A program made the position numbers and the translations under genes. The notes below the pieces were generated by a model. The model was not told the DNA's origin. It did not search any database and saw nothing but the letters and a program-made list of their open reading frames with translations. This document shows, one piece after another, positions 1 to 5,165 of a DNA stretch of 6,008 bases (positions are counted from its first letter, which is position 1; each line of letters opens with the position of its first letter). Source of the stretch: Proteocatella sp051653405 (GTDB taxonomy: Bacteria > Bacillota > Clostridia > Peptostreptococcales > Filifactoraceae). The DNA is taken from NCBI GenBank assembly GCA_051653405.1, contig JBOFWC010000202.1:1-6008 (forward strand). Direction: 5' to 3'.

Positions 1-1046
1 GGATTCATCTCTTCTGGAAGTGGAAGGTATGGAAGTTTTTTATCTCCACCGATATCAAGGGTTCTTATTACAACTGGTCTTTCACCCATTGTTTCAAGTA
101 CGGCCTTATATGCGCTGTATTGCTCTTCTTCTGTTGGAAGGCTTTCTCTATCCATGTATAGGAATTCTGTTCTATAAAGACCTACGCCCTCACAGCCATA
201 CTCATCGGCTTTTTTAGCATCAGCAGGATTTCCTATGTTGGCTGCAATTTCGATATGATGTCCATCTGAAGTTATTGAGCTTTGATTTTTTAGAATAGTT
301 AGTAGTTCTTTTTCTTTAGCCATTTCAGTAGCTTTTGATTGATATTTTGCTACAGTTTCTGAATCTGGGTTAAGGTATACTATGCCTTCTTCCCCATCAA
401 AACAGACAGTATCCCCACTTTTCACTTTAGAAGTTATATCGCTAAGACCTAGGATAGCTGGGATCTCAAGTGACCTTGCCATTATAGCAGAGTGTGAAGT
501 TCTTCCTCCAATATTTGTAAGGAAACCTAGCACCATATCTTTTTTCATCTGAGCAGTATCTGATGGAGTTATATCATGAGATACTATTACTACAGGTTCT
601 TCAAGTGCCATAAGTGAAGGGATTTCTTTTCCAAGCATGTTCATTATAACTCTGTAGCCGATATCTATCATATCTGCAGCACGTTCCTTCATATATTCGT
701 TGTCCATATTTTTGAAAAGGTCTGCGAAGAACTTTATAGTTTCGTCTGTAGAAGATATAGCATCTTGTTTTTCTAATTCAATCTTCATAGTTATAGCGTC
801 TATAAGCTCAGTATCTTCTAGAATCATTATATGAGCATCTAAGATCTCAGCCATAGTTTCTCCGGCATTAGCTTTTATTGCCTCAAGCTGTGATTTTGAT
901 TTGCTAAGTGCATCTAAAAGCATATTTTTATTAGCATCGATTTCAGAGTCAGTTATAGTGATCTTTGTAATTACAGGCTCTTCTTTTTCAAGAAGAAGTA
1001 TTTTTCCTATAGCAATACCATCAGAAGCAGCAATTCCTTTTAACAT
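1..1046 (-). CDS. ptsI: Phosphoenolpyruvate-protein phosphotransferase (PTS enzyme I), N-terminal 348 codons, truncated by the window edge
   Basis: Enzyme I is the cytoplasmic first step of the PEP-dependent sugar phosphotransferase system. It autophosphorylates on a histidine from PEP and passes the phosphate to HPr. My reading of the reverse strand begins MLKGIAASDGIAIGKILLLE. Residues about 1-125 fit the PEP-utiliser N-terminal domain (HPr binding), including the ERAADMIDIGYRV helix. Residues about 145-225 are the swivelling phosphohistidine domain, with GGRTSHSAIMAR and the phospho-accepting His185. The PEP-binding barrel begins near 250, with GLYRTEFL (Arg292) and IRTLDIGGDK (Arg328). 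All three residues are offset by four from E. coli His189, Arg296 and Arg332, so the alignment is gap-free between them. The family is about 570-575 residues, so roughly 40 percent is missing to the left. The ATG at 1046 has an AAAGGAGA ribosome site about 6 nt upstream. No ptsH precedes it, so HPr must be encoded elsewhere or downstream. No frameshift was seen. Confidence 0.97.
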   Translation of the reverse strand, partial: MLKGIAASDGIAIGKILLLEKEEPVITKITITDSEIDANKNMLLDALSKSKSQLEAIKANAGETMAEILDAHIMILEDTELIDAITMKIELEKQDAISSTDETIKFFADLFKNMDNEYMKERAADMIDIGYRVIMNMLGKEIPSLMALEEPVVIVSHDITPSDTAQMKKDMVLGFLTNIGGRTSHSAIMARSLEIPAILGLSDITSKVKSGDTVCFDGEEGIVYLNPDSETVAKYQSKATEMAKEKELLTILKNQSSITSDGHHIEIAANIGNPADAKKADEYGCEGVGLYRTEFLYMDRESLPTEEEQYSAYKAVLETMGERPVVIRTLDIGGDKKLPYLPLPEEMN

Positions 1047-1070
1047 TTTTTATCTCCTTTATAAAAAATA

Positions 1071-1098
1071 AATATATAAAAACATATAAATTGGTCAA
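1071..1098 (-). promoter_or_regulatory. Candidate sigma-A promoter of ptsI
   Basis: On the minus strand, TTGACC (1098-1093) is followed by a 16-nt spacer and TATATT (1076-1071). Transcription would start near 1064 and leave a short leader carrying the AAAGGAGA ribosome site at about 1060-1053. The -35 matches 5 of 6 consensus bases. The -10 is weaker, and the surroundings are so AT-rich that chance hexamers are common. The assignment is an inference from position and motif only. Confidence 0.45.
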
Positions 1099-1162
1099 AA
1101 TTAATTTTATCTAGTTGACCCTATTGTAAAATAAAAATTTATATTAAACAATGCTTTTTTTT

Positions 1163-1205
1163 AAAAAAAAATACCCACTGGGACATCTAGGTTCCAAAAG
1201 GGTAT
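1163..1205 (-). terminator. Two-tier hairpin with a T-tract on the minus strand (possible terminator or attenuator)
   Basis: ATACCC (1171-1176) pairs with GGGTAT (1200-1205). Inside it, TGGGAC (1179-1184) pairs with GTTCCA (1191-1196) around the loop ATCTAG. Read on the minus strand, the 3' arm runs directly into eight further T residues (1170-1163), which is the layout of an intrinsic terminator. It lies upstream of ptsI and could end an unseen minus-strand transcript or act as a leader attenuator. The inner helix has a G-U wobble when read as plus-strand RNA but an A-C mismatch on the minus strand, so the plus-strand RNA would fold slightly better. Which strand is functional is open. Confidence 0.4.
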
Positions 1206-1206
1206 C

Positions 1207-1221
1207 AATAAACGATTTCCT
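1207..1221 (-). promoter_or_regulatory. Weak cre-like (CcpA) sequence upstream of ptsI
   Basis: The minus-strand 15-mer AGGAAATCGTTTATT resembles the degenerate catabolite-response element WTGNAANCGNWNNCW, with two mismatches at defined positions (second base G instead of T, fourteenth T instead of C). PTS genes are frequent CcpA targets in Firmicutes, so the location is sensible. The site is imperfect, AT-rich and about 110 nt upstream of the candidate ptsI -35. This is a low-confidence suggestion. Confidence 0.2.
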
Positions 1222-1248
1222 GTTTTAAAAAAATTTTCAAAAAATTGC

Positions 1249-1265
1249 GGGATAAAAGTTATCCC
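1249..1265. repeat. Perfect inverted repeat GGGATAA / TTATCCC
   Basis: GGGATAA (1249-1255) and TTATCCC (1259-1265) form a perfect 7-bp stem with a 3-nt centre (AAG). It could be a dyad operator for a regulator or a small RNA hairpin. On the minus strand it is followed within four nt by a run of six T, which gives weak terminator character. On the plus strand no T-tract follows. It lies about 105 nt upstream of the oxidoreductase -35. Confidence 0.5.
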
Positions 1266-1369
1266 AATGGTTTCACGAGTTTTCAAATTGATTAAATTTT
1301 AGAGTTTAGTTTGTTGGATTTGAAAGTGAATGCTTGTGTTTAATTAAAAATAAATTAATTTGGAGTGAT

Positions 1370-1398
1370 TTGACAATATCATATTATAACTATATAAT
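1370..1398 (+). promoter_or_regulatory. Perfect-consensus sigma-A promoter of the flavoprotein gene
   Basis: TTGACA (1370-1375), a 17-nt spacer (1376-1392) and TATAAT (1393-1398) match the housekeeping consensus at all twelve positions with the optimal spacing. Transcription should start near 1405, giving a leader of about 38 nt before the ATG at 1443. The stretch upstream is A/T-rich and could act as an UP element. A promoter this good predicts strong basal expression unless a repressor or weak translation limits it. Confidence 0.85.
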
Positions 1399-1442
1399 TA
1401 AAAGGTTAGCGATAATTTTAAAGAGGGAGAATATAAAAGGTT

Positions 1443-3287
1443 ATGTTAAAGAAAATAGCAATTCTTTTACTATGTATGGTAGTATTACTTTCAAATGTAA
1501 TGTTATCGTTTGCTGAAGATAGTAAAGACCGTGAAATTGAAAATAAATCAGATAAAGCGGTTTATGATGTTATAGTATTTGGAAGTGATCCTGAGGGAGT
1601 TGCTGCAGCAGCAAGTTCATCAAGACAGGGACTTAAGACTTTACTTGTAGATTTTAATAGAGATAAGGTAGGAGGGCTTTATACTTTAGGCTGGCTTAAT
1701 ATGATAGATTTTAATTATGCGCCAGTGAAGAGTGATACAGTTTTTGATACTAGATTTTATCCAGAAAACTATTTAAATCATGGTATTTTTGATAAGTTTT
1801 ATAAGCTTATAGGTAAGAAAAAAGCGTTTGATGTTGAAAGAGCGCAGAAGGCGTTTGAAAGAATTTTAGCAGATGAGAAGGTTGAAACGCTTTTTGTAGA
1901 CGGAGATATTGTTGATTATAAATATGACTCCAAAGTAAAGAAAAGCAATATTGTTTTAAGTGATGGAAAAGATAGACTGGAGTTTGAGTCAAAAGTAGTT
2001 ATAGACTGTATGCCAAATGCAGATTTAGCTATTAAGGCAGGGGCTAAATTTTTAGAAGGTAAGGAAGATTTAGGACTTAAAAATAGATATCAAGCCTCTA
2101 CACTTGTATTTAAGATAGATGATGTAGATTGGAAAGCCGTAAGCGAGCATCTTAAATATGACAATGATCCAAAAACTGGGGCAAATGGAACGAGTGCATG
2201 GGGATATGAGGAAATGTTTAACTGTCCAGTCAAACACCCTAAAATGCAGATGAGAGGTCTTAATTTAGGACTTCAAGATGATGGGACAGTGCTTGTAAAT
2301 GCATTTCAAATATTTGATATGAATCCTTATGATGAAGTTGCAGATGAAAAGTTAAGACAGGAAGCTAAAAAAAGAATACAGCAGGATGTAATTCCATATA
2401 TGAGAAAGAATCTTGTGGGATTTGAGGATGTAAACTTAGTTGATGTGGCTCCAGAGTATTATATAAGAGAGACTAGACATCTGGTTGGTATGGAAAAGCT
2501 TACCGCAAATGATGTATTTGACAATATTTTTCCTAAGCATTTTATAGCATCTGGAAGTTATCCTATAGATATACAGGCTAAGAAAAAAGGAGATCAGGGA
2601 ACTGTACTTTCTGGAACAAAGCCTTATGGGATATCAGCGGGAATGCTTGTACCAAAAGGTGTGGAGGGGATATTTGTGGCAAGCAAGTGTGCTAGTTTTG
2701 ACTCGGTATCATTTGGAAGTGCACGTACAGTACCAGTGCTTATGGCCATGGGAGAAGCGGCGGGTGTCATGTCTAAAATTGTTATAACAGAAAACATTCC
2801 AACGAGTAAAATTGTAAAGGATTATGAGCTTTTACTAAAAGTAAGAAACCTGCTATTTGATCAAGGGGTTAGACTTGTGGAGTATCCTAATAGCAATCCT
2901 GTAGATGAAAGCTATGCAGCCGAGGAAATTAGATTTTTAAGAAGTAAGGCTTTACTTACTATGAATTATAATAATAATTATAAATTAGAAGAAGATGCTT
3001 CCCTGGATATACTTGCAAGTATAATTTATCTTATAGAGAACAATTCTAATTACAAGATAAGTAAAGAGCATATAAAAGAAATGGATAAGGATTTATCACT
3101 TGAAGATATGATGAATCTTGGAAATAGAGTACTTGGTAAGAATATGAAAAATCTTGAAGATATGAAGACTAGTTTTATAGTAGATGAGGAATCATACAAG
3201 GTTTTAAGCAAGAAAAAAGATTTTACAAATGAAGATATGTACTGCATTATGGCAGGGATTGTATCAAGAGCACCTAAAGGAAAATAA
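1443..3287 (+). CDS. Exported FAD-dependent oxidoreductase (FAD_oxidored-like), 614 aa
   Basis: This is a predicted secreted flavoprotein whose substrate I cannot name. Residues 1-24 form a Sec signal peptide: MLKK, a hydrophobic core to about residue 21, and an S-F-A site after which cleavage would leave E25. No lipobox is seen. Residues 41-70 are a Rossmann FAD-binding beta-alpha-beta unit (YDVIVFGSDPEGVAAAA, ending LLVD). The middle glycine of GxGxxG is Asp49, and substitution there is common in this family. VGGLYTLGWLN (76-86), RETRHLVG (342-349) and the C-terminal flavin segment GIFVASKCASFDSVSFGSARTVPVLMAMGEAAGV (409-442) all fit the FAD_oxidored type. Residues about 488-532 weakly resemble one S-layer-homology repeat, which is an inference. 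The ATG at 1443 gives an intact signal peptide. The ribosome site GAGGGAG (1423-1429) is 13 nt away, rather far, and AAAGG at 1436-1440 is too close, so translation may be modest. The gene is monocistronic, with its own promoter and terminator. Confidence 0.85.
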   Translation: MLKKIAILLLCMVVLLSNVMLSFAEDSKDREIENKSDKAVYDVIVFGSDPEGVAAAASSSRQGLKTLLVDFNRDKVGGLYTLGWLNMIDFNYAPVKSDTVFDTRFYPENYLNHGIFDKFYKLIGKKKAFDVERAQKAFERILADEKVETLFVDGDIVDYKYDSKVKKSNIVLSDGKDRLEFESKVVIDCMPNADLAIKAGAKFLEGKEDLGLKNRYQASTLVFKIDDVDWKAVSEHLKYDNDPKTGANGTSAWGYEEMFNCPVKHPKMQMRGLNLGLQDDGTVLVNAFQIFDMNPYDEVADEKLRQEAKKRIQQDVIPYMRKNLVGFEDVNLVDVAPEYYIRETRHLVGMEKLTANDVFDNIFPKHFIASGSYPIDIQAKKKGDQGTVLSGTKPYGISAGMLVPKGVEGIFVASKCASFDSVSFGSARTVPVLMAMGEAAGVMSKIVITENIPTSKIVKDYELLLKVRNLLFDQGVRLVEYPNSNPVDESYAAEEIRFLRSKALLTMNYNNNYKLEEDASLDILASIIYLIENNSNYKISKEHIKEMDKDLSLEDMMNLGNRVLGKNMKNLEDMKTSFIVDEESYKVLSKKKDFTNEDMYCIMAGIVSRAPKGK

Positions 3288-3289
3288 AG

Positions 3290-3338
3290 AAAAAACCAAT
3301 ATTGCCTGGAGTTTAACCATGAGCAATATTGGTTTTTT
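3290..3338. terminator. Bidirectional intrinsic terminator between convergent genes
   Basis: CCAATATTGC (3296-3305) pairs perfectly with GCAATATTGG (3323-3332). Flanking A6 (3290-3295) and a T8 tract (3333-3340) extend the helix to about 16 bp. The 17-nt loop contains a further TGG/CCA pairing. T-tracts follow the stem on both strands, so it can end the flavoprotein transcript on the plus strand and the FliD-like gene transcript on the minus strand. The minus-strand stop codon (3341-3339) overlaps the T-tract. Confidence 0.92.
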
Positions 3339-3950
3339 TTATATTCTAGTATTTCTTAGTTGAGTGTAGGTTCTCTTGCTAAAATTTGTCCCAGATACGA
3401 TGCCATCTATCAAAGCTCGTTTTTCAATGTAAGAAACTTTTGAAGATATTTTTGAGGCAAATCCATCTTTTGAAGTAAATAGTTTTAAATTTTCTGGAGA
3501 TGCTTTTTCTAATTGTTTTTTATTTAAAGAAAGAGTGGCATCATGCTTATAGTCAATTCCAAGCTCAGAAAGTTCTTTTTTCTTAGTTATTATTTCATTT
3601 TTTAAATCTGTTGAAAAATCTGCGTATAGTTTATTTCCAGATTCATTCATTTTTTTTATGAGTGAGTTATATTTGGTTACAAAAGATTCTATTTCTGTGG
3701 GTACATTTTTTTTATCATCTGAGGTTAATTTTTCAGATGTAGAAACTAATTTAGCGGCAGAATCTTTGATATCTCCATATACATTATTAGTATTAGAGGG
3801 CGCTTCATATCTTTTAGCGATACTCATCATATCTATGGATGCTGATTTTTTACTAGTTCTTCCTTCTTCAGCACTACTATTTTTGAAATATGAAGCGGAG
3901 CGTAAGTTTATACGAGATGACATTAGTGAAGAGCTTTGAACAATTCTCAT
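3339..3950 (-). CDS. Uncharacterised 203-aa protein with a FliD C-terminal-like region (flagellar-type)
   Basis: I do not recognise this as a named protein. Residues about 88-105 (IESFVTKYNSLIKKMNES) resemble the FliD segment of the type VxxFVxxYNxLIxxLN. Residues about 126-175 (KELSELGIDYKHDATLSLNKKQLEKA, then LKLFTSKDGFASKISSK) resemble the FliD C-terminal pattern LxxxGIxxDxDGTLSLDxxKLxxAL, then VxxLFTxxDGxAxKL. FliD caps the flagellar filament but is usually more than 400 residues with a separate N-terminal domain. Only the C-terminal module is present here. The first 40 residues are Ser/Arg-rich, start MRIVQSSSLMSSR, and contain no signal peptide or membrane segment. Export, if any, might use the flagellar apparatus. 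The ATG at 3950 has an excellent TAGGAGGA site 4-5 nt upstream. The gene follows the lipoprotein gene by 84 nt on the same strand and ends in the shared terminator. FliD kinship rests on remembered motifs, not a search. Confidence 0.6.
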   Translation of the reverse strand: MRIVQSSSLMSSRINLRSASYFKNSSAEEGRTSKKSASIDMMSIAKRYEAPSNTNNVYGDIKDSAAKLVSTSEKLTSDDKKNVPTEIESFVTKYNSLIKKMNESGNKLYADFSTDLKNEIITKKKELSELGIDYKHDATLSLNKKQLEKASPENLKLFTSKDGFASKISSKVSYIEKRALIDGIVSGTNFSKRTYTQLRNTRI

Positions 3951-3972
3951 GATATCCTCCTATTTTAAAAAA

Positions 3973-4032
3973 TTAATGTTTTAAAGTAAATCTGGATACT
4001 AATTCTTTTAATATCTGAGCTTGTGAGCTAAT
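3973..4032 (-). pseudogene. Possible remnant of a methyl-accepting chemotaxis protein C-terminus
   Basis: In the minus-strand frame ending with TAA at 3975-3973, codons from 4032 read ISSQAQILKELVSRFTLKH, then stop. Chemoreceptors of Firmicutes very often end with a segment of the form AxxLxxLVxxFxL a few residues before the stop, and this stretch matches that form (A-Q-I-L-K-E-L-V-S-R-F-T-L). There is no start codon or ribosome site, and the frame runs leftward out of the lipoprotein gene in its -1 frame. The simplest reading is a stump left when a receptor gene was deleted, with the lipoprotein gene joined to it. The match is short and may be chance. Confidence 0.3.
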
Positions 4033-4034
4033 TT

Positions 4035-5066
4035 TTAATTTTTTACTGAGTTTTCGGTTAAAAAGTCTAATACTTTTTCATAAAGAGCCTGTTTTCTTAC
4101 GGTTTCTTCACCATACATATTTATAAGCTCATCCTTTGATTTTACATTAAATCTTTTTGCATAATCTTCAGCGATTTTATCAAACTCATCATTTGATATA
4201 GTTAAATCTTCAGCTTCTGCGATAGCTAGTACGGTAAGCTCTGTAGCAAGAGTTTTTTCAGCACGAGTTTTATTTTCCTTTTCAAATTCCTCCATGCTCA
4301 TATGAAGATAATTTTCTAGAAATTCTTCTGGTTTCATTTGATATGAAGCGGCATTTTGTTCAAGCTGAGTTTTCATATCAGCAATTATTTTATCAAGCTT
4401 TTCTTTAGGGTATTCGATTATTTCTGAATTTGAAGTGGCAGTTTCAAGTAGTTTTAGTTTATCCCCAAAGTCAGCTTCAGACTGAAGATTTTTTCTTACA
4501 TCATCTTTAAACTCAGAAACAGTATCGAACTTGAAGTTTTCTTTTACAAATTCATCTGTAAGTTCTGGATAAACTTCTTCTTTTATATCATTTACAGTTA
4601 CTTCAAAAACCACTGCTTTACCTGCAAGTTCAGCGCTCTGATACTCTTTAGGGAATGTAACATCAAGATTTACTTTAGAACCCTTTTTTACGCCTATAAG
4701 TTGCTCTTCAAAGCCAGGGATAAATGTGCCAGAACCAATTTTTAGATCATAGGCTTGAGCGGTACCGCCCTCAAATGCTTTTCCATTTAAAAGTCCTTTA
4801 TAGTCGATATTTGCAATATCACCATTTTTAATAGGACGGTCAGCTACACTTTTTTGTTCTTTATAAGAATCAAGCATACCTTCAATGTAAGCATTGACAT
4901 CTTCATCTTTTACTGGTGGAGCGGTTTGAGTGTATTTTAATTCTTTATATTGACCAAGTTTTATATATTTATCAAGGTCTCCGATATCATTAGCATTTTT
5001 CGAGGAACATCCCATTAGTGTTAGAATTGAAATCAATAAAAGTGATATTAGTTTTAGTTTTTTCAT
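4035..5066 (-). CDS. Lipoprotein with trigger-factor-like FKBP peptidyl-prolyl isomerase and chaperone domains
   Basis: This is a predicted membrane-anchored extracytoplasmic folding factor that catalyses cis-trans isomerisation of prolyl bonds and may hold unfolded exported proteins. Residues 1-20 are a lipoprotein signal peptide with lipobox L-M-G-C and lipidated Cys20. Residues about 82-162 are an FKBP domain of the trigger-factor type. They include IDYKGLLNGKAFEGG (Tyr89, Phe98), GSGTFIPGFEEQLIGVKKG (Phe115, Ile116, Phe119), and TFPKEYQSAELAGKAVVFEVTVNDIKE. Residues about 168-340 are charged, helical and similar to the trigger factor C-terminal arms (PELTDEFVKENFKFDTVSEFKDDVRKNL). The ribosome-binding N-terminal domain of true trigger factor, about 110 residues with the GFRxGKxP signature, is absent and replaced by the signal and a short linker, so I do not call it tig. 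The ATG at 5066 has a modest AAAGGG site 8 nt upstream. It lies 99 nt after the GGDEF/HD-GYP gene, which may read through into it. Confidence 0.9.
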   Translation of the reverse strand: MKKLKLISLLLISILTLMGCSSKNANDIGDLDKYIKLGQYKELKYTQTAPPVKDEDVNAYIEGMLDSYKEQKSVADRPIKNGDIANIDYKGLLNGKAFEGGTAQAYDLKIGSGTFIPGFEEQLIGVKKGSKVNLDVTFPKEYQSAELAGKAVVFEVTVNDIKEEVYPELTDEFVKENFKFDTVSEFKDDVRKNLQSEADFGDKLKLLETATSNSEIIEYPKEKLDKIIADMKTQLEQNAASYQMKPEEFLENYLHMSMEEFEKENKTRAEKTLATELTVLAIAEAEDLTISNDEFDKIAEDYAKRFNVKSKDELINMYGEETVRKQALYEKVLDFLTENSVKN

Positions 5067-5109
5067 TTTTTAAACCCTTTCTTTATTATATAGTTTATGT
5101 CTTTATAGT

Positions 5110-5118
5110 ATTTTAACA
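5110..5118 (-). promoter_or_regulatory. Candidate extended -10 promoter of the lipoprotein gene
   Basis: The minus-strand sequence TGTTAAAAT (5118-5110) matches an extended -10 element (TG-N-TATAAT-like). There is no recognisable -35 at the correct spacing. It would start transcription near 5103, about 37 nt upstream of the ATG at 5066. No terminator is visible after the upstream gene, so cotranscription is also possible. Confidence 0.3.
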
Positions 5119-5165
5119 TATAAATATGGGATTATGGTGTATTTTTAATTAAATTGAAACTTGAA

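Larger units (their letters stand above)
1047..1442. other. Divergent intergenic region between ptsI and the flavoprotein gene
   Basis: This 396-nt stretch has no convincing protein-coding gene on either strand. An open frame starting at 1334 overlaps the oxidoreductase start in another frame, has no recognisable content and is treated as a shadow. The region contains the candidate ptsI promoter (1071-1098), a GGTCAA/TTGACC inverted repeat (1093-1120), a run of 8 T followed by 8-9 A (about 1155-1171), a two-tier hairpin (1171-1205), a weak cre-like sequence (1207-1221), a perfect 7-bp stem hairpin (1249-1265) and the strong plus-strand promoter (1370-1398). I could not match the structured part to a riboswitch or other known RNA class from memory. 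Confidence 0.8.

Noticed and set aside
20..217. Plus-strand 65-codon open frame
   Set aside because: It lies wholly antisense to the well-supported ptsI coding region and has no recognisable features.
1171..1265. T-box, c-di-GMP or other known riboswitch in the ptsI upstream region
   Set aside because: I could not find the conserved T-box TGGNACCGCG core or other remembered signature sequences on either strand, so only an unclassified structured region is reported.
1334..1516. Plus-strand 60-codon open frame upstream of the flavoprotein
   Set aside because: It spans the consensus promoter and overlaps the flavoprotein start in another frame, with no ribosome site or family resemblance.
3658..3939. 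Plus-strand 93-codon open frame
   Set aside because: It is antisense to the FliD-like gene, which has an excellent ribosome site and coherent motifs; the plus-strand product looks like a complement artefact.
5085..5090. Perfect TATAAT on the minus strand upstream of the lipoprotein gene
   Set aside because: Transcription would begin at about 5078, within the ribosome binding site, and no acceptable -35 is found 16-18 nt upstream.
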